Shown here in pieces: positions 36,583-49,600 of a DNA stretch of 64,000 nucleotides. The translations under genes were made by a program, and so were the position numbers. The notes under the pieces are model-generated. The model saw only the letters and a program-made list of their open reading frames with translations. It did not search any database and was not told where the DNA came from. This DNA comes from Acanthornis magna (Eukaryota; Chordata; Aves; Passeriformes; Acanthizidae). The stretch's first letter is position 1. The number at the start of each line of letters is the position of its first letter. The stretch lies in contig JAWUZG010000084.1 in assembly GCA_036785705.1 (NCBI GenBank), positions 15,761,501 to 15,825,500 of the forward strand, read 5' to 3'.

Positions 36583-39500
36583 AACCCAAACACCTTCCAG
36601 CAGCCACACATACACACAGAGAATAAATTCAAATAAATCATCAGGAAATATAAAAACTGCTCTATTTATGGCAATCCTTCATTTTATAAACTTCCAAAAG
36701 ATTAGTTCAGTTTGTGTAGGAAGTTTTTATCATTCATAAGGGGTGTTCTGTTAGGCACTAGCGACTGCCATAAGACTGGAAAAAAGTTTGGTCATTAATT
36801 TCAATCCAGAGTCATCACTCCTTTAACGAAGTCAGTAAATGCCAGTGACATTTTTAATGATGTAAATTTTAAGTGATTGCTTGACATCACATCACAAATT
36901 TAATCTGTTAACAAGTGGGTATTTTTCCTATTCTAGCTAACTTGCATAAAATCACAGTTTTCAGTCAGCCTGTTCTGCAGCAGGAAGAGGTAATTTGCAT
37001 ATAACTGAAAAGTTTCAGATTTTGATTAAAAAAATGTGTACACACGTGAACATTTAGCACAACATTGCAGTTTTCATTCCTTGGAACTTAAATATTTACT
37101 ATTGAAATTTTAACTTACATGATTCACAAATTTTCATTTTTGAATTCTTAATTTCTGAATAGTTTGTCAACCTACTCCCTTTTATACTCTCTTCTGTTTA
37201 TCTTTTGTTGTTCTTTTTTACCCTCGGACCACTATATATTCCTTCTGGTTCAACACAGAATGTCTTTTACTCAGAATTATTATTATTTTTTTTTAATTAA
37301 ATTTTCTTTTGCATCTTTGTACTGATCTCAAATTAGTGACTGGACTATTAGTGTCTCTTTATATTTCTCAGGATGGAGACAATTCATGTATTACCAAGCA
37401 TTCCTAGCAGGAACATCCGCAGCTGCAGTCCAGTACAAATTCACAGTGACTTTTTTGCATTTCCAGAATGGAATAAAGCTTCCTTTGTTTTCCTGTGATG
37501 TAAAAATGCTTCACAAGTAATACCATGAGAGAGAATTATGCAAAGCCATTAAGAATCTGAACTACACCATACCTATATCCAGTCTCATTACTGACCTGCT
37601 GGAGGAACCTGATCATATCATGGCCCCATGCAAAAATATTTTACTGACGTGTCAAAAATTATTTGACTCATGGAATGTTGTGAAGCTTAATGTGCTATGA
37701 ATTTCTGAAATTACAAGTGTCATACAAGAGTTCAGAATTGTTTACAAAAGACTCAGAGTAAGGAAGTAACTTTTTAAAGCATTTTCTGAAATTTGATGCT
37801 GCAGAATTTAGAATATGGTAATCTGAGTTTTCAAAGTAAATTTTCCTACAATATTTCCATCTTAGACAGTATTTAAAAGTACAAGGTGACCATAAAGATT
37901 CATGGAAGTAATCAAGGGGAGAAATATAATGCTTAATATATAAGTATCAAAAAAATATTATACCTTTAGTCATTAGTCCACAGCAGTGCTTTCTAGTTAG
38001 ACTATCTCACCTCCTGTCTGATGGGATTCAAATGTACAAACCAAATTCCCTTCAACTCAATGACCCTATAGAGATGTAAATGACTTACAGGTTGTTCAGA
38101 GCCAAATAACAACAAAAATAATAAAATAATAACAAATAATAATCATAAGTATAAAATGGGAAATGTTTAATGTAATAGCCAGAGTGAGAAGTCTGATAGC
38201 ACCACACAGGAATTTTTGTATATGAAGTGCAAGCATAGAAAATATTTTTTATTTTTTTATTTTAGCTTTATATGCTTTTTGGTTTTGCTTCAGTTTGTTT
38301 TATTTTGCTTTTCTCTTTTATTCCAGCTGATAATATATTACTTGACAGTAACTCTTAATATTTTTGCCTATTTTGCCATCATCATGTGCTACCTGACATG
38401 GAAAACCCAAAACATGGGACCTTCTGTTGTGACCAGAAGAATGGCTCCCTTCCTCCCTTTCCACCTTGGGGTATATGACACATCAACATGAAAAGAAAGT
38501 GCTTGGATTCAGAATATGGTTTTCTTCTTCAGATTTAGGTTTAGGTTTTCCTCACAGGAGATCTTAAGTTCCATTTTCTACATACAGAGCTGGTATTGAT
38601 AAATAAAGACGCTTCTGGTTTACACTTGAGGAAAATCCTCCGGTACACCACTTTACGGTATTGAATGATTCAGATTATTTCTTCAGGGGGCTACTGTGAT
38701 ATGTTAAAATGTGTATTTTTTCCTCCTACAAGGATAAGTGGCCTGGTTAGCATTAACTATACATTGGCATGAACTGTTAGAGAGACACACAAAAGATCAA
38801 TTTTATCAATAAAAAGGTCAGAACACTTCAGGTCATGTATTTCCTTCTATTTGCCCTCCATGCAACTGAGACACCTGTGGACATCTCAGAGGTTCACAAC
38901 ATCAATTCTTATTTCTGATGCTGAAAAACTTTATCTATTTTCATAAGGGGCACATTCCAGGAAGCTAATTGCAATAATCAGTTCAGAAACATCCTGTAAC
39001 AGCTACTGCTCTAGTTGATTTTTTGAGAGTAGAATTCACATGTGAAAAGTAATTTTGCTGCCATTCAGGTAATTAGCAGATAAAGATTAGTGAACAAATG
39101 TGAGAAGATGTCCTCAGACAAAAGAGTCTAGAATAACTAACTGACATTACAGACAAAGGAATCATTCTTCTGGGTAAAGAGCACTTTAGAATTCATTCAT
39201 ATCTACCTGCTCTTTCAGTGGTTAATTTTTAGCAGTTGATTTGAAGCCTGAATTTAATAAACCTATACACAAGAAACATTGTATGTCTTTCACTCACATT
39301 TTTTAGCAATTAAGAAAAGACCTCAGTCATCACCTTGTCATTATCATATAGTAAACAGGCAGTTTTAACTGAGTTTAAATTTGTCCATGGTTTTGATTTT
39401 TTTTCTGTCTCTTTCAGAGGCAACTAAATCTACAGAATGGAAAAAAACTTCAGAAAATTCAAAGTTTAGATTCAGAATTTGGCTGAGGTTAATTTTCTTG

Positions 39501-40685
39501 CCTCAATAGCTTTTGAAAAATATGCTTGAAATTGTCATAAATACAGACTTTTACTGCATCATTTAAAGCTCTGGCCTTTATCTGTAAACTGTCATTTACA
39601 GCTACAGATGTAAGGCAACAGGGAAATTTGATCACCTGGTGCTGAGAAGACGTCATACAGGTGTTGGGGAAGAAACCACAACCTTAGGGCTTTTGTTTGT
39701 ATTTAGTCATTATGCTAGTATGGCTTTCCATCAGAAAAATGAGAAAAATAATCTCTGCCCCAAATAGGAGACAAACACCTTTAAGACCAATGCTTCATAA
39801 AGAATGCTTGCATTGTACAGTGCGAACAAAGTCTTACCTGTAATTAGTCTTACAAGGAGATTGATTCACAATGGAGATTCTTCTCCTCTGGTTTTTGACA
39901 AGACCCATTTTTAAAGGTCAGAGAGTCCCCTTCCAAACTTAGAATCAGAAACAAACCTGTGTGCCCCAAAATGCAACCCTTAGACCTTGTCACAGTTTCC
40001 AGATTCAGAGAATAGTCTGTGCCTCTTGCATGACTTCTACAATTAGAATAGATGAATTAGAGCTTTTAACAATGACTTGGATGAGCACCATAAGCATGAC
40101 CTCTTATGGACAGGGGACTTTGGTCCTCAGGATTCTAGAGAGGGAGTGATGACAATAAAAGAGCAATTTAGAGCACTGATGGAGCAGTTGACTGCGCAGA
40201 TCTCCGAAAGTCAACACCGATCAAGCAAAAGATTTGTTGTACACAGTTCACCACATCCACCAGGAAATAAATGCTGCTTCAATCTGACAATCATCCCTTA
40301 TACTCACTACGCAAATCAGTCAGCTGGAAAGTGTGACATGAACAAGGGATAAAGTAAGTACTACATTATATGGAAAAGGATGAAAAACATTGTATTATTG
40401 TGGTACTGAACACTTTGAATACAAATGTAAGAAACAGGAACTTGTTAACATTTAGTGTATGTAACAGACATTTCCCCCTGCTAGTATTCTCTTCAGTCTA
40501 CTTACTGGAAATGCACAAATTATAGTGGAGAAAATATGTGTGTGAGAAGAATCAGGTGTTCAACTGTCTGCATTCCAGAACATCATCTTGAGGACCAAGT
40601 TTCTCCCTTATTTGAACTTTCTTATATTGATAGGACTGGGATTTTCTACACACATTCTTCATGCACAGACTAAAATTCTGACTTG
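36583..40685. other. AT-rich low-copy DNA, no gene recognised
   Basis: No gene was recognised. Low-complexity A/T tracts lie at 37276-37310 and 38104-38150. A minus-strand segment at 39838-39937 has good splice-like borders but its frames are closed. A plus-strand frame at 40077-40352 has coding-like polar composition but no supporting context. Confidence 0.5.
38104..38150. repeat. A-rich (AAT/AAC)n low-complexity tract
   Basis: Irregular AAT, AAC and AAAT units over about 47 bases. Confidence 0.7.
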
Positions 40686-41040
40686 TCACAAAATCACAGA
40701 AAGGCTTGGGTTGGAAGGGACCCTAAGATTATAAAGTTCCATGCGCAGAGATGGCACTTGCTGTATCAGGTTGCTCAGGGCCCCATCCAACTTTTCTGAG
40801 AAACCTGTGTCAGTGTTTTGCCACTCTCTGAAGCAAAGAATTTCTTCCTAACATCTAATCTAAACCTTTCCTCTTTTTAAAACTAATCTCTGTTGTCTTA
40901 TCATTACCTGGCCATATAAAAAGTTGCTCTCCTCCTTTTTAATAAACCTCCTTCATGTTGAACGTCATGAGGTTCCTGTGGGCTGACTCCTCAAGTTTGT
41001 CCAGGTCCCTCTGGAGGGCACCCCTTCCTTTAGCTCTGCC
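40686..41040 (-). mobile_element. CR1 LINE 3' fragment, internally deleted
   Basis: In the plus direction it reads as the reverse complement of an avian CR1 3' end: AATCACAGAAAGGCTTGGGT, TTGGAAGGGACCC, GGTTGCTCAGGGCCCCATCC, AAAGAATTTCTTCCTAACAT, then GTTGAACGTCATGAGGTTCC and CTCAAGTTTGTCCAGGTCCC. The element 3' end is on the left. CR1 encodes a reverse transcriptase and endonuclease; only non-coding 3' sequence and its border survive here. The step from the TTGCTCTCCTCC block to the CTTCATGTTGAAC block appears to skip intervening consensus sequence, suggesting an internal deletion or a subfamily difference. It is well diverged, hence old. Confidence 0.9.
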
Positions 41041-44000
41041 AAATTGGAAAGTACCTGATTTTTTCTGAGAGAAGGACTTTTTTAGTACTTGTTCATATTT
41101 TGCTTATAAAAGCCATTTACACCTGCTCATCCCAGATAAGTGAGGCAAAAAAAAAATTGTAATTAGCATTGATAATCTGTATTTTTCAGCATGCCTTTAG
41201 TAAATTATGATGAATAGCTCAATTGGCTGCTTAAAATTATATTAGTAGAAGTAATGTGACAAGAGACCACTAACAATGCTTATTAATTGTCCCTAAGATT
41301 AAGTGTATTGTTGCATAGATTAGAAGTGAAAAGACCACCACCTGAGGCAAGCATCACTCTGAACAAATGACTGGGTTCATTTAAGTGATGGAAGCAGCCA
41401 TAAAAAAGTCAAACTTTGTGCAGTAAGTTAAGTTAAAGACCTTAAGGCTTGATATCACATATTCAGCGGTATCTGAACCTGTGGTAGAAATTTTCAGGGG
41501 CAGAGGATATCCATATTCCTTCTCCTTTGGATATAGAACAAAGTGATGCTGTTATCTACAGGACACACAAACAGGCATTGGCTTTCAGTAAAGCTCCCCT
41601 GAGCTAGCCAGTTGCAGGGTAAGGATGAAACAGCTCAATGTGCAGACACAAATGAGGACAATCCACTTCCACATCTGTCCACAGCTCTCCTGCTTGCAGG
41701 AAGTGCCTCAGAATGCTCTGTAGTTACAGGAGACCTTGTGAAAGGCTGAACCTTCTGCAGTCAGGTTTTCCCCTACTCAAGAAAAGAAGTGACAAATGCA
41801 TATATATAGCTAATACAATCTTCAGAAAGAACAATGGCAAATAATAATGACTACTCAGAGCTGCCTGCTGTCCAGAAGCATGAATATGGCAGGAGCAGAA
41901 GTGAGTGTGTTTTTCTGGTAAAAAGAAATTATATCAAAATTTGTTCTTTGAAATACTGCTCTTAGTCTACTGACATAATCTATTTGTCTAGGCCTTTCTT
42001 TCTTTGGGTTTCAGATATTACTCTTAATCCAATCACTGGTTCAGGAAATGAAGCACTGGATTGTTCTGATGATGCAGATAGTGAAAAAAAAACTAACAAT
42101 GAAAAATTAAGTAATTAAAATGTAGAATTGACTGGCATATTTAAATGCTGTCCTCTAAGTAGAGTTTTTATATCCTTTCAAGGGTAAATTGATATTCCTT
42201 TGAGAAATTAATGTAATTATATCAATTCTCAGATAAGCTGAGAATATTGCTCAATCCATCCACGCAACTGCCTTTTACTTCAATTTTAGCTGTGACATGG
42301 CAGCCTTATAAAATCAGAGGCACTAAGAGTCTCAGAGACAGAACGAGTCACATAACCCCAATATGATAAAACTATTTTAGTAGTTTATTTAAGGCCTGAC
42401 TCAATTTTGTGAAATCAGTACATTGATTTTAAAAGTTTTAGGGAAGTATTAACCAGAATGCAGGTCTTAGTTAAACAAAGCATCCTTAAAATATAGTACA
42501 ACAGATATGAAACAAGATTATTACAGAGAAATGCAAAATATACAACAATTTTTGTAAGGAGAAATAAAATGGTATATGACTCATACTGTCCCAACATATA
42601 TGTCCCTAAACACAGAAAACAAGAATTTCTTAAGAAAATAAAAGGCAAAACATCAGGATTATTTTTATCTTCCCAGTGCTGGGAAATACAAAAACAATAA
42701 AAGTCTTCAGAAGCCATGTAATTTTTTTAAAAAAGAATAGAAAAATTCTACTGACAAGCCTTTTCTACCTCCCACATATAACCAAATCAAACTGAATTTT
42801 GTGCAGTTAATGCTCTCTTCCTTTTCAATGTAAATATAAAGAAGACCTGGGATGGGAACCTGAGACAGAAAGTGGTGGGAAGGTGCTAAAATATGAAAAA
42901 AAGAGAAGGAGAGAGAGAAGGAAGGCAAATACATAGAATATATTTTTACATTTCATATAGAAATAGATGAACCACAAGTAGTGAACACTTTAAGTAAGAT
43001 AAAGATACTCTGAGTGAAATTCTGATTTCAAAGAAGAAACATAAAATTCTTGGACTTTTAGTTGAAAATAGGATCAATAATTTGTAGTTGTGAGCCTATT
43101 AAATTAAATTCCAGGTTTTTGGAAGTTTATTATGATATCCAGAGAACGACAATCTGAATGAAATAAACCAGTATGAGCCAAGTACCTTCAGTAAGCTTAA
43201 GACAAAGACACTAAGTATTGGAGGGAAAAAAGTATAAAATAAAAAAATTTTTAGCTTGATAGTGGAATTAATAGAAGGTAGTGAAGTCATCTGAGGCTGT
43301 GGGTTACACAGCTATGGAAAGATGCTTTTTGCATCTAAGTTTTACTTCATTTGATTTCTGTGCTCTAAACATAATCCTTAGCTGAGCTTATAGTATAGGT
43401 CCAATATTTATCTAAGGATTTTGGCACTTACGTAAAAGAAACTTTCACTTGCGTGGACTTATTTTATGGACTGTGCAGAGAGATTCAGATTGGTGAGAAA
43501 GTAATTTCTGCCGGCATGTGACACATAATGCATCCTATATGTATTCATTGCTATAGGACTGAAAGGATCTCCTGAATAAATTTCTAGGTCATCCTGTTAC
43601 TTTTACAGGCTTTGAAATAGGCTCAATGTAACTAAATCATGTCTGAAAGATGTTTGTCAAACCTGTCTTTTAAAATCTCTGCAAGGTGTGGGTTGCAGTG
43701 TTTTGATATGTTACAACATTAGCATAACAGCATATGTCAGAAATGCTTTCTCTCAAATCTCATCTAAATTGCACTTTTTATAAATTAAATCAACTTCCAC
43801 TTGTTAAATCCCAGTTTGAAAACAACTGATTTCTGTTCTCTTCATTACAAAGCTTTTAACATGCATTTGAGAATGCATATTACATGGATTTGAAGCATAG
43901 ACCAGCTCCCATTGAAGGATAAAGCAAGTTACTTAGAAATGAATAATCAGGAAATGAAAAAAGCCCTCCGAGTTGTGAATTACTTGCAGCATGTGCTCTG

Positions 44001-45454
44001 ACACTGGGAAATGGTCTTTCTGGAGATCAGAGGAAGACTCGGTCTCCTCCAGTGCAGCACAGCCTGATTTCTTTCTCATTCTCATGGGCTAGAGGGAGTT
44101 GCTCTCTAGAAGTCAAGCCTGCCCTAAAATAAATCCATTTTGTGGACTAAGCAAGAACAAACATCTTAATTTATTGTCAGGAATAGTCTGTTTTAATTTA
44201 TAGTCAAGATATTTTCAACTGACCCCTCAAGAAAATTGGATGACTGGTACTGAGAAATAATAGCAAGCATATTTGACATTTTCAGTCATCAAAGTGGGAA
44301 TCACATAAAAGTTGTATCTGCACATATACCTTCAGTTCCAAATGGTTTCCAAAGGATCAAGTGAAACCTCATTCTTCTAAAATCTATAAAAACTTGTATT
44401 GTAATTAGTTTTAACATTACTAGAATTAGCAATAAGCAAAATCTGTCCACAATGAGTAGACAATCATGCACAAATTAAACCACCATGAAATGCATGGAAC
44501 ATGTTATCTGCAGAAGGGGTTCCAAGAAAGTATTGTATTACAATTGAAAAGATAAATAGCTATTAAGGAAATTCTGAAATGCCTACATTTTGTAAATTTA
44601 CTCTACAGAGGGATATATATATATATAAGTTCTAAAAATCTCGGCATCTTATATAATCACACCTGTTGGTATACACGACTGAATCAGAAAATAAAATTCT
44701 GAGCATTTGAATGTGGCCAAACTTGTCTCTATATAAAGACAGAATCACAATCTGTATAATTTACCATTTTTTAATTGCATATTTATCTGATTTGTTCAAA
44801 CCCATGACTTACCCAGAAATCTTGCAGTAAAGATAATCTTTCTTCTATCTCTACAAAGCTAATTAGGACATGATCTCACTGCACCTTAAAAGTACCTTCA
44901 TTATCTCAAGTCAATTAGTGGTTGATTTATCAATTACTTTTGTCACTGATGGTTCCAGAAACATTCTGCATTGCAATGTGGCTCAATTTAATTACATCAG
45001 ATTCTATCAGTACATGTTTTAAGGCACTCAGTGTCTCTGGTGGTTAATAGCAATAAACGTACATGCAGGTTAGAATTGCTAAGTATAAATTAATGCTTTC
45101 AAACCTTAAAATGGCAAAGCATAAGAGTATAATGAAATACACATTCTGACACTAAATAGTTGTGTTTCAGCTCTCACTTATTGCACTTTGATGTCTTGCA
45201 CTCTTCTGGTACTCAAAACTGGTGTGTATTGCTGGGTACAAAACATCGAAGGAAAATGCATAACTAGGAAATCAAGTTTTGGAAAAAAATATTGCAGTAT
45301 CATGAAGCTAAACTATAGTAAACTCTAAAGAGAAAATTCTTTTGTGGCATGTAGCGTTTATTCATATTACACATTCCTCTGATTAAAGAAAAATTGTGCT
45401 CAGTTAAATTTCTGCCTGACTATGAGAACATCACTTTTTATTTCAATTTTATTT
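41041..45454. other. AT-rich low-copy DNA, no gene recognised
   Basis: No gene was recognised with confidence. A small open frame starts at 41834 in a good initiation context (ACAATGG) and runs 22 codons to a donor-like GTGAGT at 41901. A purine-rich tract lies at 42895-42926 and a TA run at about 44612-44627. The part around 44860-45010 has many TAAT cores. Confidence 0.5.
44860..45010. promoter_or_regulatory. Candidate conserved non-coding stretch (TAAT-rich)
   Basis: The stretch contains GCTAATTAGG, CAATTAGTGG, a palindromic-looking TTGATTTATCAATTAC and TTTAATTACATC, all homeodomain-type cores. It contains no recognised repeat and lies about 650 bp upstream of the candidate exon at 45650. 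The enhancer-like call is an inference from motif texture only. Confidence 0.15.
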
Positions 45455-45492
45455 GGGGGTATTTGTCCTTTTGGTTTGGTTTTGTTTCTGGC

Positions 45493-45532
45493 TTTTTTTT
45501 TTTTTTTTCCTTTTTTTTTTTTTTTTCTTTTT
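45493..45532. repeat. Poly-T tract, interrupted
   Basis: Sixteen T, CC, sixteen T, C and five T in a row, preceded by T/G-rich sequence. It lies about 120 bp upstream of the candidate acceptor at 45649. Confidence 0.95.
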
Positions 45533-45649
45533 AGAAACATGAGCTCTGCAACATGCAAACCTGAATTAGTTTACTGTAATTTCCAAAGAACCCAGTAAGG
45601 GCCCATTAAATGCTCACACTTGTCATTGTTCTATCTGTCCTTTCTGCAG

Positions 45650-45757
45650 AGATCATTTTATGAGATTTCTCAAAGCAAGCTCTGGTGGAAGGCCAACCTT
45701 TTTGAGCCAATGCCTGTGTGTGATCTAGCCTTAGAGATTGCTGCTAACAAGCTCCAG
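45650..45757 (+). CDS. Candidate internal coding exon, gene unidentified
   Basis: This is the best coding signal in the window. On the left, CTATCTGTCCTTTCTGCAG is a strong acceptor with a long pyrimidine tract. On the right, CTCCAG|GTGAGT is a consensus donor. The 108 bp between them are open in one frame only, giving exactly 36 codons, phase 0 at both ends. The peptide has a protein-like composition: an aromatic, basic start (RSFYEIS), then LWWKANLFEPMPV with paired Trp, then an alpha-helical-looking DLALEIAANKL. GC content is near 45 percent, above the AT-rich flanks. The other two frames carry stops. I could not assign a family or gene. Alternatives are a decayed exon or chance, since a 36-codon opening is not rare and strong splice-site pairs also occur in this window around closed frames. 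Confidence 0.35.
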
Positions 45758-46329
45758 GTGAGTCTGTTCAACGGTTTTACATCTGGATTTTAAGAAGTTG
45801 TGGAAGCATTTCAGAGGCTCAGCTCGGAAGCGGATGTTTAGAACTTTCTCAAGGGGTGATCTTCCTTTGTCTGAATTACAAATTGTATTCACAGGTTTTA
45901 AATTAATATTTTCTTAAATATTTAATGCATGGGCTCCAAGAAAAAGTCACCTTTGTAGCAATTCTTCATGAGGAAACATTGCATTAATTTCTTTTTACTT
46001 GAATGGATGATGTTTATGCTGGAATACACTGTTTAGACTTCTGGTATTTTATACTTCACAGCTAAAGCCCAGCTGTGATACTAATTCATCTCTTATTATT
46101 AAGATGTCATGACATAGGCCTGGCTGTTGGGACATAAGAGGCAAATTTGACACCAACTCAGCTCTGATTTTATAGGAAGTCAGATGATTTCTCATCACTT
46201 CATCCCCAGCTCAGCACTTCCGTATGGTTCTTTTATAAGCTAATCCATTTTCTTGTAAAGGACTGACTCCTCTACATGGCTTTTAATCATAAAAAAAAAT
46301 TAAGTCAGGTAGGAGGGAAAAAAATGGGG

Positions 46330-46610
46330 AAAGTGGAGGCAAGAAATCCATCTTAACAGCCTTCTGCTGTTAATATGTTTCCATAAACTGATTAATCATA
46401 AATTATTAATGTCAGCCTCGCTGAGATAGATAGAATGTATCTCCTTTATTGAAATCTGTCTCCCAGGCATTCTGCCAGTGGTTTTGACTGATAAGGCAAT
46501 AGCATCTCTATTTGCATAATCATGCTGGTACCTGGCTGCATAGTTAACTCACTGTAGTGTTGACACAATGTCATATGATATATTTGTCCCTGGTGTAATC
46601 TTGATGGACC
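46330..46610. promoter_or_regulatory. Candidate conserved non-coding element
   Basis: The stretch has no repeat signature and no open frame, but clustered motifs: ACTGATTAATCATAAATTATTAATG (several homeodomain cores within positions 46387-46412), an octamer-type ATTTGCATAATCATG near 46510, and GATAAG near 46490. It lies about 600 bp downstream of the candidate exon donor. The composition alternates between AT-rich motif clusters and moderate-GC sequence, a look common to vertebrate enhancers. No conservation data were available. Confidence 0.2.
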
Positions 46611-46670
46611 ACAAACAGTACATCTGGATGAGAAAATTATAAATAAGTCAGAGTGTAAAGTTATAATTTT

Positions 46671-46690
46671 GTTGTTGTTGTTGTTGTTTT
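46671..46690. repeat. (GTT)n microsatellite
   Basis: About five GTT units ending in a short T run. Confidence 0.9.
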
Positions 46691-49600
46691 TAATGCATAG
46701 TTTTCATGCTATGCCACCTAAAAGAAATGAAGTTCATTTTAGAGTGCATGAAAGAGTTGCAGAATGTGTTATGCTTAGAAAGTAGCCACAGAGTATAGCA
46801 AACACAGAAAATCAGACTTTTCTGGTTTGTCACATTAGGATATTACAGCTTTTAACTTTTTTTTAAAAACTGTTATCATAGATGCAAGCACTATAGTAAC
46901 TCTGTTTGAATTCCTACCAGCACTGAATCATTGTTATTTGACTCCCCTCTGAAGACAGTTACTTCTTTTGCCTAAGTTTTCACACAAATGAAGATGTTCT
47001 GACAGTAGCCACTGATGATAGATCCTTTCTATTGCTCTTGTAGACAGGCTGTCTTACATCAGAAAGAGATTCTTAAAAATGAAACAGTACAGACAGTCAG
47101 AACTAAGTAAGATTTTTGGCCAGAAAGTGAGACTTAAATGAAAATTTTAAAAATCTATTAGGTAGCAGAAATTGTGACAAAAATGCTTGAAAATGTTAAG
47201 AATGACTCTGAATCAATATATTTTTTAGCATCAAGGTTTTTAGTTTCTTCTCTTTAGTAGTTATTTTTGTCCAGAAAAATCATCAATAGGAGTGATATAT
47301 GAAACACCTTGGGACCTATAGCCTCACTCTCCAAGTCTATCGGAGAGTTTTGAAAACCACATTTAATTGAGTTGACCAAATATTCCAGAAACGCAGAGAG
47401 AAGTAGAACAAGATTTGAAGTTCTGCTACTGGTTCAAAACACTTTCAAAAGCAGCTCTAAGATATTCTAAACTAAATGGAAGCAAGAAACAGTTGAGTCT
47501 GCACCATTTTTATGTCTTTCCAGGCTATCATTTTACTGAGAAGATATGATATTTGGGGATCAATAAATAATTTATGGCTTCAAAAAGGCAGAGTTACTAA
47601 TGGGTATCGGCCTTTCTGTGGAAGATTAAAAGCAACTTAACACACACACAGAAAAAGAATTGTACATATGTTATTTACTCTTGTAAATTAATTTAATTTA
47701 GGAACATGCAACACATCTGAAGAAACATGCTGGGCTACTATAAATTCCATCAATATTTTGTTGCTGTGACTGTTAAAGATTACATACAGAGGCCATATTG
47801 CTCCCCTAGAAACTATTAAAATGCATATTAGTTCTTTCTCTCTTTTGTGTTAGCAATAATGAGGCAGGACTGCAGCTACTAAAAGGATGAAAAGTGAATG
47901 ATTTTAAATAAGTAAGGCCTCCTACATACCTTATAAATTGATTTTTTTTTCAAGCTTTGCACTTTAAATATGTACGTATAAATCTATTTATACATTCCAC
48001 TTTTTATATACTGTGCATATATATATATATGAAAAATTCTTTGTTTATAGTATTTTATTTAAACATACACAATTATTTTAATTTCACGTGCTCAGAAAAT
48101 ATAAGCTGCTCAAGGAGCTGATCATATCTCTTGGGGTTATAAAGCCACGCATGTTTCAGTGTGTAGCTACAAAGTTATACTCTTTCTCTTTTTGAGAGTT
48201 TATTTTTTAACATATAGGAAGAGTGACTGAAATTGTGAACGTGGCATAATTTGGGCTGAAGATATTTACGGACCAAATACAAATAGGTAGAGAACTTAAT
48301 GTTTTTCTTATGCTTCATATCAAAGATATCTAGAAAGGTATTTTGTGTGTCAATTTGCCACTATAAGGTTATGTAGGCAAAATTGTTCTTTGTGGGAACT
48401 TGTTTGCCTTTCTACAGAGATTTCTACCAAAATCTCAGTTAGAGTCAAGATGCACATCTCTGTCCACTAGAAAGTGCTCTGACATTGGCTTCAATTCTGC
48501 AAGGGTTTTGCAGACTGAAAAAGTCATTATCAATTTGTGACACTTCGTGTTCATTAGGATAGAGAGAATGGGTAAAATAGAATAGAATTTGAAATAATTT
48601 AACAGTTTAAGAACACCTTCATTGCAATTGATGGGCTTAAATATCAAATTTTAATAAATTATATTTCTGTCTTTTTATTGTCTGGAGAGATTACGGTAAT
48701 TTCCAATTTTTTGCAGCAATGCAAAGGGAAATGTAGACTTCTCTCTGTTTCCAGAAGCACTTTCAGTTCAACAGAGCTGGATAATTTTGCACCTAATTCA
48801 GCCTAAACCCAGCTGAATCTAAATCCCACTGAAGAAGCCAGGATCTGCGCATTATCTAAGGCAGAAGAAGCTGTGTGAAAAATGTATGGTTTGAATGCAG
48901 CCAAAATATATTATCAGAACTAATTAGCAGGAAACATTCCAGCTTTGCAAGGAGGTCATAGCAGTATCTCCTTAACCAACTACAGAAGATGCTCAGGAAA
49001 TGGGAAATCTTTGGACTGAGTGTTTTTTCAGCCTGAACAAACATCCTCCGTAACTTCAGCACTTCAAAAGTACGTCTTAACCATCACCCTGGAACTAACC
49101 ATGTGGTCAGGGTACTGTCTGCCATTCTGTTTTATGCAGACCCTTGCACAGCTCCAATGGAGTGACACACAAGACCAGAAACAAAGGGAGTTTTAATACA
49201 CGTTCAGCTGGTTTTAAAGGTCAATGATTACTTGTGCGTAGCTTCATCTAGCTGTTCTATGATCATATATGTCATATAATAGACTGAAAATAAAGCTTCA
49301 GATCCACTTTTCTATGACTGCAAGCTTTACTGCAAGTAACATGAAGCACTGTTACTTTATGTTACGCTGAACAGCATCTTTAGAGAAATGAATGACAATA
49401 GTTCTCATGAGGTTAATGTTATTTTGCTTTTTGTTTAAAAATAGTTTTATTACCAACAGTTTCGATCTGTAAATGATGAAACTTTAGGAAATCACGAGTG
49501 TCAAAAGTTGTTAAACAAACATTCCTGATACTCACTCCTCAATTTACTGAAATGCTGAGACAATGCCATATATTCTATGTGAACATGTTTTGAGTCAGAG

